A stretch of 10,262 bases of DNA from Spirochaetales bacterium (GTDB lineage: Bacteria; Spirochaetota; Spirochaetia; ARS1246). A program made the translations under genes and the position numbers. This document shows, in pieces, positions 1 through 7,281 of the stretch. The stretch is taken from positions 1 through 10,262 of the forward strand of contig NZCE01000024.1 in NCBI GenBank assembly GCA_002688185.1, written 5' to 3'. Below the pieces are notes generated by a model. The model had not been told where the DNA came from and did not search any database. It worked only from the letters and a program-made list of their open reading frames with translations. How positions within the stretch are numbered: the first letter of the stretch is position 1; each line of letters begins with the position of its first letter.

Positions 1-95
1 CAGGCTCGGTGCCCCCAAGCTCGATGGTCAAGTGCTCCCGCACTCAGGTCCGACGACACCAGATGTAGTGTGTACCGGAGTCAAGTGCATACCCC
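1..95. other. G+C-rich DNA interrupting the 3' end of the sigma gene
   Basis: Sigma-factor homology (read on the minus strand) stops near position 100, at residues DINYL. The sequence from about 95 to the window edge does not encode sigma region 4 in any frame I read. It is richer in G+C than the adjacent gene. It holds two direct copies of TCAAGTGC (28-35 and 81-88), 53 bp apart, and two C-rich runs (11-16 and 92-96). Spaced short repeats of this kind occur at the ends of some insertion sequences (the IS21 family, for example), but no transposase is visible. A chimeric contig end would look the same. I cannot identify the sequence. Confidence 0.4.
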
Positions 96-721
96 CATAA
101 ATAGTTTATGTCTTCTTTGAGACACTCGCTAAAAACCGAGTCGTCAAGACTCTTCATCCGTTTGTCCTCGACTGACTCTCGCAGGGGCGTATCACCGTTA
201 TTTTCATCAGCCGGCGAATCCAAAGATACCGCACGTTGGGACAACAGCTGAAGCTCCATTAAGCCGCGGGGATCCTCATGCAAAGCCTTGGCAAGGTACT
301 CTAGCGATGGCTCGTCTCCGCCTTCCTTCAATGCCTCGTGTCTAATCTTCTCAAGCTGCGCCAACTCCTTTACTTTATGAGAAGGAATACGGATGAGCCT
401 AGAGTTTTGGGAAATCGATTTGAGCATCGCCTGGCGTATCCACCAGACTGCGTACGAAAGAAAATGGTAGCCCTTCTCCGGATCAAACCGCTCAATTGCG
501 TGGATTAAACCTATGCAACCTTCATCAATAAGGTCTTCCACCGGCACGCCAGAATATGCGTATTTTTTTGCCAAGACAATCACAAATCGGAGATTGGAGC
601 TTATGAGCTTGTTTCTTGCCTCTTCATCACCCGCGGCGGCCCGCCTTGCGCAATCGAGCTCTTGCTCCCTGGTGAGCACTGGGATGGACCGCAATTCTCT
701 CGAAAAAGCCGTAAGTGCCAT
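44..721 (-). CDS. sigma-70 family RNA polymerase sigma factor, truncated before region 4
   Basis: This is a primary-like (group 1/2) sigma factor, which directs RNA polymerase core to promoters. Of 225 residues, about 1-30 resemble region 1.2 (RSIPVLTREQELD). Residues 38-108 are region 2: NLRFVIVLAKKY, then VEDLIDEGCIGLIHAIERFDPEKG, then the -10-recognition segment SYAVWWIRQAM. Residues 110-200 are region 3, starting RIPSHKVKEL. At about residue 208, where family members continue into region 4 (the -35-binding helix-turn-helix), the protein turns into an unrelated tail of about 17 residues and stops. The Met at 721 is the only possible start, because an in-frame TAA lies 9 bp upstream. It has no Shine-Dalgarno sequence. 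The gene is divergent from the HD-GYP gene. It is probably a pseudogene or an artefact of a broken contig end. As drawn, the product could bind core and -10 DNA but not a -35 element. Confidence 0.85.
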   Translation of the reverse strand: MALTAFSRELRSIPVLTREQELDCARRAAAGDEEARNKLISSNLRFVIVLAKKYAYSGVPVEDLIDEGCIGLIHAIERFDPEKGYHFLSYAVWWIRQAMLKSISQNSRLIRIPSHKVKELAQLEKIRHEALKEGGDEPSLEYLAKALHEDPRGLMELQLLSQRAVSLDSPADENNGDTPLRESVEDKRMKSLDDSVFSECLKEDINYLWGYALDSGTHYIWCRRT

Positions 722-731
722 ATCTATTTAC

Positions 732-737
732 ATTATA
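732..737 (-). promoter_or_regulatory. -10 box (TATAAT) of the sigma gene, giving an almost leaderless mRNA
   Basis: A perfect TATAAT on the minus strand ends 10 bases before the sigma ATG. The usual start 6-7 bases downstream would fall near 725, leaving a leader of only 4-5 bases. The -35 position (755-760, TAGCGA) is a poor match. No ribosome binding site precedes the ATG, which fits a short-leader or leaderless message. Confidence 0.45.
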
Positions 738-917
738 TCGTAGGTAAGAATATTTCGCTACCGGTACGGCGGGTTTTAAAATCTTTACGCCGATTGAATC
801 ATTTTGAGAGAATCCGTATTTTGACCCTAGAGCAAAAGAGTACGATTTAGTAGCTTTCTTGCCGATAATAAATCAGAGCTGGCTATTCCGGTGGGGCGGG
901 ATAGGGGGATTGGAAAA

Positions 918-2147
918 ATGGAAACCGCTGAAAGCAGACTCAGGAAAATCATCCAGATCGACGCTCAGATTAACAAAATTCAAGATCTAGACATACTTTT
1001 GGAACGTGTGCTGTTAGAGGCTCGCACCGCCGTCGGTGCGGACGCAGGAACCATCTATGTACGCAATGAAAATAAGCTCGATTTCAAATACACCCAAAAT
1101 GAGACGCAACAGAGAAATTTGCCGGCGGGCCAAAAACTGATGTATTCTCTCTTCAGCATGGATATCGACAAGAACTCTATTTCCGGATACGTGGCCTACA
1201 CTGGAGAGATTCTCAATATCCCGGACATGTACGCTATCCCCAAATCCTCTCCCTATAGCTTTGATCCGTCGTACGACAATTTATCTAAATACAAAACAGT
1301 TTCAACCCTGACTTTTCCTCTGCAAACCAACACCGGCGATATTTTGGGTGTGTTGCAGATCATTAACCCCCAAGCCGGTGACAATTCGATACGGAAATTC
1401 GACCAAACCGACGAGCTTTTTGCCGGGCATTTTGCTGCGAACGCCGCAATTGCTCTCCAACGGGCCCAGATGACCCGGGCGCTCCTGCTGCGAATGAATA
1501 GCATGGCCCAGATGAGGGATCCCACGGAAACCGGGGCGCATGTAAACCGCGTTGCCTCATACGCCGTGGAGATATACGAACGTTGGGCCATAAACAACGG
1601 CATTGAGGAGCATGAGCGTGAGCAACGGAGGGATATTCTCCGCATGGTAGCAATGCTCCACGATGTGGGAAAAGTGGCGATTTCAGACATGATTCTCAAA
1701 AAGCCGGGGCCGTTCACACCTGATGAACGTGTTATTATGCAGACCCACACGTTTCTAGGTGCAAAGCTATTCGTCAACAAACAGTCGGATTTTGATGATA
1801 TCGCTAAGGAAGTCGCCCTTACCCACCATGAGTGGTGGGATGGGTCCGGCTACCCAGGATATATTGATCTTAATGAAGAAGACACGGCCAAAATCACAAA
1901 ACAAATCGGCAAAAACCCACGGAAGGGAGAGGAAATTCCACTTTTTGGTCGTATTGTTGCTCTCGCCGATGTGTTCGATGCGCTCTGCTCTCCTAGAGTG
2001 TACAAGGATGCGTGGAGTCACGAGGACGTACTGGATGAGATTAAAAACAATTCAGGCAAACAGTTTGACCCAGAGATAGTGGATATATTCTTTGAGGTCT
2101 TCCCTCAGGTGAAGCAAGTACGGGAGCGTTATCCGGAAGATCACTAG
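918..2147 (+). CDS. GAF domain plus HD-GYP domain protein, putative cyclic-di-GMP phosphodiesterase
   Basis: This is a predicted soluble signalling enzyme of 409 residues that hydrolyses cyclic-di-GMP under control of an N-terminal sensor. There is no membrane segment or receiver domain. Residues ~15-180 form a GAF domain (ARTAVGADAGTIYVR; later SGYVAYTGEILNIPD and GDILGVLQIIN). Residues ~190-400 are HD-GYP: ETGAHVNR, metal-binding HDVGK (H248, D249), then HHEWWDGSGYP (H303, H304, D308) and RIVALADVFDAL. The catalytic signature is complete. About 20 extra residues separate GYP from RIVALAD. I chose ATG 918 because AGGGGG lies 9 bases upstream; a GTG at 891 in frame has no comparable site. The gene precedes polA by 123 bp, but polA has its own promoter, so an operon is not required. 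I found no convincing promoter in 722-917. The GAF ligand cannot be told from sequence. Confidence 0.9.
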   Translation: METAESRLRKIIQIDAQINKIQDLDILLERVLLEARTAVGADAGTIYVRNENKLDFKYTQNETQQRNLPAGQKLMYSLFSMDIDKNSISGYVAYTGEILNIPDMYAIPKSSPYSFDPSYDNLSKYKTVSTLTFPLQTNTGDILGVLQIINPQAGDNSIRKFDQTDELFAGHFAANAAIALQRAQMTRALLLRMNSMAQMRDPTETGAHVNRVASYAVEIYERWAINNGIEEHEREQRRDILRMVAMLHDVGKVAISDMILKKPGPFTPDERVIMQTHTFLGAKLFVNKQSDFDDIAKEVALTHHEWWDGSGYPGYIDLNEEDTAKITKQIGKNPRKGEEIPLFGRIVALADVFDALCSPRVYKDAWSHEDVLDEIKNNSGKQFDPEIVDIFFEVFPQVKQVRERYPEDH

Positions 2148-2183
2148 GTGATTGCCCGGCTCTTTTGCCGACTCATCGCGCGC

Positions 2184-2213
2184 TTGCCTTTTCAATTTCT
2201 AAAAATGTACAAT
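2184..2213 (+). promoter_or_regulatory. probable promoter of polA
   Basis: TTGCCT (2184-2189), an 18-base spacer and TACAAT (2208-2213) make a reasonable sigma-70 promoter. It is the only good one between the HD-GYP stop and polA. A start near 2220 would give a leader of about 50 bases, which includes a small GCGC/GCGC hairpin at about 2227-2240. Confidence 0.5.
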
Positions 2214-2241
2214 TACCCGCAATGAGGCGCTCTCCGGCGCG

Positions 2242-2274
2242 ATGATGCTGCAAAAAAAGGATGTTACATCATGA
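2242..2274 (+). other. possible 10-codon leader ORF coupled to polA
   Basis: ATG at 2242 opens a 10-residue frame (MMLQKKDVTS). Its TGA overlaps the polA ATG as ATGA (2271-2274), the arrangement seen in translational coupling. The frame contains a run of seven A (2252-2258), and a -1 slip there would enter the polA frame without a stop. Its own ribosome binding site is weak: GAGG lies about 15 bases upstream. It may simply be chance in a short leader. Confidence 0.2.
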
Positions 2275-5000
2275 GCAATAAACCTGAAAAGCTCGTACTC
2301 ATAGACGGGATGGCACTTGCATACCGTGGCCATTTCGCCCTAATTCGGAATCCTCGGTTTACAACTTATAGCCTCAATACCTCCGCCATTTACGTGTTCG
2401 CCAACGCCCTCGTCGACATTATCAACAGTCACGAGCCCACCCATTTTGCGGTTGCGTTCGATACGCCCGAGCCGACTCACAGACACAAAGCCTATGCACA
2501 ATATAAGGCGAACAGGGAGTCCATGCCTGAAGACCTCTCCAAGGCGCTACCCTTTATTCTCCGTCTATGTGAAGCCTTTAATATCCCCGTCCTTCGCTAC
2601 CCCGGATGGGAAGCTGATGACGTTGTGGGAACTCTTACAAGAATTGCTGATTCCGAAGGGCTAAATACACTCATGGTCACACCGGACAAAGACTTTGCGC
2701 AATTGGTAAGCACCACGTCTATCATTGGTAAGCCGAGTTCAGCGGGTGGATTGAGTATTTTAGGGATGGATGAAATATGCAACGAGTGGGGTATCAGGCA
2801 TCCGGATCAGGTAGTTGATATTCTAGGATTGATGGGAGATTCGAGCGACAACGTTCCGGGAGTTCCGGGAATCGGGAAGAAAACCGCTCAAAAACTCATA
2901 GCAGCCTATGATAATCTTGAGGGGATTTACGACCATATTGAAGAGATGAAGGGTAAGCAACGGGAGAATCTCGAAGAAAACCGGGAGCTCGCCTATTTAT
3001 CTAGAGATCTGGTCAGGATTGTCAGGACTGTTCCGGTCACGCATAGCCTTGATGATCTTGCATGGTCCGGGTGGAATGAGGAAGCCTCGATAGCTCTTTT
3101 TAATGAGCTTGAGTTTGGCAGTATTGGTAGTCGTCTGTTTGGCGATGGGTATGCTGAAAGCGCTGAGGAGGCGAAAAAGTTGTCGGCCGCCGCTGATATC
3201 GACCACAAATATGAGTTGGTGGATACCTTGAGCGGAGTTCAGAGTTTATGTAAGGAAATGCTGCAGCAGAAAGCCCTGTGCTTTGATTTAGAGACAACTG
3301 GGCTCGATGAGAAAATCTGTGACATCGTGGGGATAGCCGTGTCATGGAGGCCGAGTGAAGGATACTTCGTTCTCCTCCCTGATGATCGCAGGGATGCAGC
3401 ACCGTATCTTGAGGCTCTTATGCCATTTTTCGAGAACACCACGATTGAAAAAATTGGTCACAATATTAAGTACGACCTCTCGGTGTTGCGGTGGCATGGC
3501 ATACTCGTCCAAGGTCCCTTTTTTGATACGATGATCGCCGCCTACCTCTGCGCCTCGCAGCAACAGCGCAGAACCATGGACGCCTTGGCCGAGGTTTTCC
3601 TGAAGTATCAAACCGTACATATAGAGAGCCTTATTGGAGAGAAAGGGTCGGAGCAGAATAGCATGCGCGAGGTACCCGTCGAAAAGCTTGTTGAGTATGC
3701 CGCCGAAGACGCCGATATTACGTTACAGCTCAGTCACGCGTTTGCTCCGATGATAGAAGAGCAGAATCAACACCAAGTATTCTATGAGATCGAATGTCCG
3801 CTTATTCCCGTTTTAGTTGAGATGGAACATGAGGGAGTAAAGATAGATGCTTCAGTTCTCCAGGAGCTTTCGGGGACCCTTGGCGTCGACATAGAAGCAA
3901 CTGCTCACCAGATAGAGAAGCTCGCGGGTGAATCATTCAACCTGAACTCGCCGAAACAACTCGGAGAGATATTATTTGACAAGCTGCAGCTTGATCCCCA
4001 TGCAAAACGGACAAAAAAAACCGGGCAATATATTACCAACGAGCGGGTACTCACACGTTTGGCCTCACGCCATGAAATTGTGCAAAAAATCCTAGACTAT
4101 AGGATGCGAACCAAACTGAAATCTACGTATGTCGATATGCTTCCACAAGCGGTGTTTGCGCAAACGGGGAGAATACATACTTCCTATGAACAGGCGGTAA
4201 CGGCAACCGGCCGCATGCAATCACACGATCCAAACCTGCAAAATATCCCAATTCGTACCGATTTGGGTCGAGAGATTCGTGGCGCATTTGTCGCCGACGG
4301 CAGTGACCGCCTGCTGCTCGCCGCCGACTATTCGCAGATTGAATTGCGTATCGCCGCGGCACTAAGCAAAGAGCCGGCGCTTATGAAAGCATTTGAAGAC
4401 CGGGTTGACATTCACACCGCTACAGCCATGGGTTTATTTGGAGTTGAGATGGCAGGGGTGACAGCGGAGATGAGGCGCCATGCAAAAACCGTCAACTTTG
4501 GCATTCTCTATGGAATATCTGCATTTGGACTTTCAGATCGATCGGAGCTTTCACGTGGAGAGGCGGCCGCGATAATAAGGGATTATTTTATCCAATATCC
4601 AAATCTAAAGCGGTGGCAGGGGGAAATAATTGAGTTTGCCCACTCCAAGGGATACGTCGAGACTGCGACCGGCAGGCGCCGGTATCTCAGGGACATAAAT
4701 TCGAGAAATGCAACGGTACGGAGTGCAGCCGAGCGTAACGCCATCAATTCCCCCGTGCAGGGAACAGCCGCGGACTTAATCAAACGGGCCATGGTTATAA
4801 TCCAAAACAAACTGGATAAAGAAGGGCTGCAGTCGAAAATGCTTCTGCAGGTTCATGATGAGCTGGTTTTTGAGGTTTATGAAGCCGAAAAGGATATCGT
4901 CGCCCAAATCGTAAATGACGGTATGGTTAACGCACTGCCAATGGGTGTGCCGATTGTCGTTGAGATGGGCACGGCTAAATCTTGGCTTGAAGCTCATTAG
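2271..5000 (+). CDS. polA: DNA polymerase I with 5' nuclease, 3'-5' proofreading and polymerase domains
   Basis: This is a full-length PolA of 909 residues, the repair polymerase that also removes RNA primers from lagging-strand fragments. Residues 1-~290 are the 5' nuclease (IDGMALAYRG; GWEADDVVGTL; TPDKDFAQLV; the helix-hairpin-helix around PGVPGIGKKTA). Residues ~315-500 are the 3'-5' exonuclease with all acidic residues kept: D339 and E341 in FDLETTG, D402 in NIKYD, D480 in YAAEDAD. Proofreading should therefore be active, unlike in many PolA proteins that have lost it. Residues ~505-909 are the polymerase: motif A DYSQIELR (D686, steric gate E691), the O-helix RRHAKTVNFGILYG (K739, F743, Y747), and motif C VHDELVFEV (D863, E864). 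The Phe in the O-helix should favour deoxy- over dideoxynucleotides. ATG 2271 has AAGGA nine bases upstream. The stop lies 3 bp from the convergent kbl stop. Confidence 0.98.
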   Translation: MSNKPEKLVLIDGMALAYRGHFALIRNPRFTTYSLNTSAIYVFANALVDIINSHEPTHFAVAFDTPEPTHRHKAYAQYKANRESMPEDLSKALPFILRLCEAFNIPVLRYPGWEADDVVGTLTRIADSEGLNTLMVTPDKDFAQLVSTTSIIGKPSSAGGLSILGMDEICNEWGIRHPDQVVDILGLMGDSSDNVPGVPGIGKKTAQKLIAAYDNLEGIYDHIEEMKGKQRENLEENRELAYLSRDLVRIVRTVPVTHSLDDLAWSGWNEEASIALFNELEFGSIGSRLFGDGYAESAEEAKKLSAAADIDHKYELVDTLSGVQSLCKEMLQQKALCFDLETTGLDEKICDIVGIAVSWRPSEGYFVLLPDDRRDAAPYLEALMPFFENTTIEKIGHNIKYDLSVLRWHGILVQGPFFDTMIAAYLCASQQQRRTMDALAEVFLKYQTVHIESLIGEKGSEQNSMREVPVEKLVEYAAEDADITLQLSHAFAPMIEEQNQHQVFYEIECPLIPVLVEMEHEGVKIDASVLQELSGTLGVDIEATAHQIEKLAGESFNLNSPKQLGEILFDKLQLDPHAKRTKKTGQYITNERVLTRLASRHEIVQKILDYRMRTKLKSTYVDMLPQAVFAQTGRIHTSYEQAVTATGRMQSHDPNLQNIPIRTDLGREIRGAFVADGSDRLLLAADYSQIELRIAAALSKEPALMKAFEDRVDIHTATAMGLFGVEMAGVTAEMRRHAKTVNFGILYGISAFGLSDRSELSRGEAAAIIRDYFIQYPNLKRWQGEIIEFAHSKGYVETATGRRRYLRDINSRNATVRSAAERNAINSPVQGTAADLIKRAMVIIQNKLDKEGLQSKMLLQVHDELVFEVYEAEKDIVAQIVNDGMVNALPMGVPIVVEMGTAKSWLEAH

Positions 5001-5003
5001 CTC

Positions 5004-6194
5004 CTACGAGATTACTCCAAGCTTTCTGCCCACTTTGCAGAAAGCGGCGGTCGCCGCCTTAATGTCTTCCTTGCTGTGAGAGGCGGAAATCTGAACGCGG
5101 ATTCTTGCTTTTCGCCGTGGCACCACCGGATATGAAAATCCAACCACATATATTCCCTCCGCAAGCAACCGGTCGGCCATCTCGTTAGCCAAAGGTTCAT
5201 CATAAAGCATTACCGGAACAATAGCCGTTTCGCCCCTGACAAAATCAAAACCCGCGGAAATGAGCTCATGTTTAAACTGGGCTGCATTTTCCTCAAGGAT
5301 TTGCCTAAGCTCCGGCTTTTCATCTATAAGCTCGATTGCCCGCAAAGTTGCCCCGGCAACCGCGGGAGCAAGGGTGTTGGAGAACAGGTATGGCCGAGAT
5401 TTCTGTCTCAGCGTTTCGATGATATCCCGTCTTCCAGAAGTGCAGCCGCCCGATGCACCACCCAAAGCTTTCCCAAAAGTAGTAGTAACCAGATCAACTT
5501 GCCCCATGACGTGGTGGTATTCGTGGGTTCCTCTCCCGGTCTCACCGATATATCCTGTGGCGTGGGAGTCATCTATCATCACCAAAGCATTGTATGTCAG
5601 CGCCAAGTCGCAAATATCATCGAGCCTTGCGATGTCGCCGTCCATCGAAAACACCCCGTCGGTGCAGATCATCTTGAAGCGAGCTTCAGAAGCATCTTTG
5701 AGCTTCCGTTCCAAATCGCTCATATCCGAATGTTTGTAACGGAATCTCTGGGCTTTACAGAGCCTGACACCGTCTATAATCGATGCGTGGTTGAGCTCAT
5801 CAGAGAGAATCGCATCTTCATCCGATAACAACGGCTCAAAAGCACCTCCGTTTGCGTCAAGACACGCCGCGTAGAGAATCGTGTCTTCAGTGCCCAGGAA
5901 CTCAGAAACGGCGGTCTCGAGATTTCGATGAAGCTCCTGAGTGCCGCAGATAAATCTCACTGACGAAAGACCGTATCCCCATCTATCCATGGCTTCTTTT
6001 GCCGCTCTGATGACGTCTTGGTTGTTTGATAAGCCGAGGTAATTATTTGAACAAAAGTTCAAGACGGTGCGCCCATCTTTCACTTTTATTTCAGAGCCCT
6101 GCGGAGTCGTGATGATCCGCTCCTCTTTGTAGAGCCCCGCGGATCTGAGCTCCCGAAGCGCGCTCTGCAAATGATCTGACATGGAACTATGCAT
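5004..6194 (-). CDS. kbl: glycine C-acetyltransferase (2-amino-3-ketobutyrate CoA ligase)
   Basis: This is a cytosolic, pyridoxal-phosphate-dependent enzyme of the alpha-oxoamine synthase family (fold type I). It cleaves 2-amino-3-ketobutyrate with CoA to glycine and acetyl-CoA, the second step of threonine catabolism through threonine dehydrogenase. Its 396 residues match the usual ~398. Visible signatures are NFCSNNYLGL near the N-terminus, SVRFICGTQELHRNLE, LSDELNHASIIDG, the PLP-ring aspartate segment DDSHATG (D208, D209, H211), and the Schiff-base lysine K242 in TTTFGKALGG. I start at ATG 6194 because GGAGGAG sits 7 bases upstream and the length fits. An ATG four codons later (6182) is possible, while 6242 would intrude deep into tdh. 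The gene overlaps the tdh stop by 8 bp, so the two are probably translationally coupled. Members such as BioF or serine palmitoyltransferase look similar, but the tdh partner settles the assignment. Confidence 0.95.
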   Translation of the reverse strand: MHSSMSDHLQSALRELRSAGLYKEERIITTPQGSEIKVKDGRTVLNFCSNNYLGLSNNQDVIRAAKEAMDRWGYGLSSVRFICGTQELHRNLETAVSEFLGTEDTILYAACLDANGGAFEPLLSDEDAILSDELNHASIIDGVRLCKAQRFRYKHSDMSDLERKLKDASEARFKMICTDGVFSMDGDIARLDDICDLALTYNALVMIDDSHATGYIGETGRGTHEYHHVMGQVDLVTTTFGKALGGASGGCTSGRRDIIETLRQKSRPYLFSNTLAPAVAGATLRAIELIDEKPELRQILEENAAQFKHELISAGFDFVRGETAIVPVMLYDEPLANEMADRLLAEGIYVVGFSYPVVPRRKARIRVQISASHSKEDIKAATAAFCKVGRKLGVIS

Positions 6195-7143
6195 GTATAG
6201 TCTCCTCCGTATACCGCTGTGACAGTACACGAAGCATGTCACGCGTCATTTTATCAAGGTCGAACTCTGGCTCCCAGCCCCATTCCACCCGGGCGGCATA
6301 GTCTTCAAGGCTGTTAGGCCAGGAGTTAGCTATTGCTTGCCTTACCGGATCAATCTCATACGATATTTCAAACTCCGGGAGATATCTGCGAATATAAGCT
6401 GCTTGATCTTCCGGACAGAAGCTCATCGCGGTAACGTTGAATGCATTCCTGTGCCGCAGTCGTTCAGGATCTGCTTCCATTAAGTCTATTGCCGCTTTTA
6501 TCGCATCGGGCATATACATCATATCCAGGTACGTGTCGCCGGCAAGAAAACAGATGTACTTGTTCCTGCGAACTGCCTCATAGTAAATATCCACCGCGTA
6601 ATCGGTTGTACCGCCTCCAGGGGGCGTAACGTTTGATATGATACCGGGATAGCGTACTCCCCTGGTGTCTACGCCGTACTTGCGATGATAGTAGTCACAG
6701 AGAAGCTCACCGGATACTTTTGTAACGCCGTACATCGAAGTCGGTCGCTGAATAGTGTCTTGCGGGGTAAAATCCTTTGGAGTATTTGGTCCGAAAGCGC
6801 CGATTGAACTGGGGGTAAATACCGAGGCGCCGGTTTCCCGCGCCACCTCCAACACCGTGAGCAGGCCATTCATATTTATGTCCCATGCCTGCTGTGGCGT
6901 TTTTTCCGAGACCGCAGAGAGCAGCGCGGCAAGGTGATAGATGGTATCGATTTCATGCTTTTTCACGATGCGGGCAAGCTGATTTCCGTCTCGGCAATCG
7001 ATGTTGTAGAAAAGGCCGTTTTGTGTTCCGGAGTTCCTTATATCAGTGGCAACGACTTGATCAGGACCAAATAGCGTTCTTAGTTTAGCGGAAAACTCTG
7101 AACCAATCTGGCCGAGGGCGCCGGTAAGCAAAATCCGTTTCAT
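6187..7143 (-). CDS. tdh: L-threonine 3-dehydrogenase, short-chain (SDR/epimerase-like) type
   Basis: This cytosolic NAD-dependent enzyme oxidises L-threonine to 2-amino-3-ketobutyrate, the substrate of Kbl next door. Its 318 residues form an extended SDR, not the zinc-dependent medium-chain Tdh of E. coli. The Rossmann motif TGALGQIG (G8, G11, G14) opens the protein and VATDIR follows the second strand. IYHLAALLSAVSE is the usual NAD-contact strand of epimerases. Catalytic residues are Ser112/113 (TPSSIGAFGP), Tyr138 and Lys142 (SMYGVTK). RGVRYPGIIS and PPGGGTTDYAVDIYYEA are typical of this threonine dehydrogenase subfamily and separate it from sugar epimerases. The start has AAAGGA about 8-9 bases upstream. 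It is the first gene of a two-gene operon with kbl, divergent from an XRE-cupin regulator. The mRNA leader of about 113 bases contains G+C-rich tandem repeats. Confidence 0.95.
   Translation of the reverse strand: MKRILLTGALGQIGSEFSAKLRTLFGPDQVVATDIRNSGTQNGLFYNIDCRDGNQLARIVKKHEIDTIYHLAALLSAVSEKTPQQAWDINMNGLLTVLEVARETGASVFTPSSIGAFGPNTPKDFTPQDTIQRPTSMYGVTKVSGELLCDYYHRKYGVDTRGVRYPGIISNVTPPGGGTTDYAVDIYYEAVRRNKYICFLAGDTYLDMMYMPDAIKAAIDLMEADPERLRHRNAFNVTAMSFCPEDQAAYIRRYLPEFEISYEIDPVRQAIANSWPNSLEDYAARVEWGWEPEFDLDKMTRDMLRVLSQRYTEETIHA
6202..6208 (-). promoter_or_regulatory. ribosome binding site of kbl, inside tdh
   Basis: GGAGGAG on the minus strand lies 7 bases before ATG 6194, within the last codons of tdh. 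This spacing favours 6194 over the ATG at 6182 as the kbl start, and it implies translation of kbl linked to tdh. Confidence 0.7.
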
Positions 7144-7168
7144 AGATACCGTCCTTTTGCCGCTCCGC

Positions 7169-7204
7169 GGGCCAGCCCCGTGGGCCAGCCCACTGGGCCA
7201 GCAT
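7169..7204. repeat. three tandem 13-bp G+C-rich repeats in the tdh leader
   Basis: Three successive 13-base units begin with GGGCCAGC at 7169, 7182 and 7195; the last degenerates after the core. The block contains the near-perfect palindrome GTGGGC-CA-GCCCAC (7180-7193). In the tdh mRNA this could fold as a GTGGG/CCCAC stem with a CTGG loop about 36 bases before the start codon. No U run follows, so it is not an ordinary terminator. Its composition contrasts sharply with the A+T-rich promoter DNA beside it. Confidence 0.8.
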
Positions 7205-7217
7205 AAACAATAAACCC

Positions 7218-7246
7218 TTGACAGCCATTGCAGTAAGGAGTAAAAT
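7218..7246 (+). promoter_or_regulatory. promoter of the XRE-cupin regulator
   Basis: A consensus TTGACA (7218-7223), a 17-base spacer and TAAAAT (7241-7246) form a strong sigma-70 promoter pointing right. Transcription would start near 7253 and give a leader of about 62 bases before ATG 7315. The -10 box touches the first of the repeats at 7246-7275. Confidence 0.75.
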
Positions 7247-7281
7247 ATATCGAACGTATGTTAACTATATTGAACTTCGAT
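7246..7281. promoter_or_regulatory. candidate operator between and over the two -10 boxes
   Basis: TATATCGAAC (7246-7255) and TATATTGAAC (7266-7275) match at 9 of 10 bases and are exactly 20 bp apart, about two helical turns, so they present the same DNA face. The inverted pair ATCGAA (7249-7254) and TTCGAT (7276-7281) overlaps them. The site covers both predicted transcription starts. The divergent XRE-cupin protein is the obvious candidate binder, by inference from position. Confidence 0.5.

Noticed and set aside
1253..1780. A 175-codon minus-strand ORF inside the HD-GYP gene
   Set aside because: It lies opposite the conserved GAF/HD-GYP coding frame, and its translation is Arg/Ser-rich with no recognisable domain.
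2155..2175. Terminator after the HD-GYP gene (CGGC-TCTTTT-GCCG)
   Set aside because: The stem is only 4 bp and no T run follows it.
5260..5828. Long plus-strand ORFs (159 and 186 codons) antisense to kbl
   Set aside because: The minus strand here is unmistakable Kbl with its catalytic motifs. The antisense frames show no family features and lack good start signals.
6183..6242. Longer kbl start at 6242
   Set aside because: It would add 16 residues wholly inside tdh with no ribosome binding site. ATG 6194 has GGAGGAG at good spacing and gives the usual family length.
7144..7257. Glycine or other riboswitch in the tdh leader
   Set aside because: The leader is about 113 bases and dominated by the GGGCCAGC repeats. 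I see no conserved riboswitch core and no terminator or anti-terminator pair.
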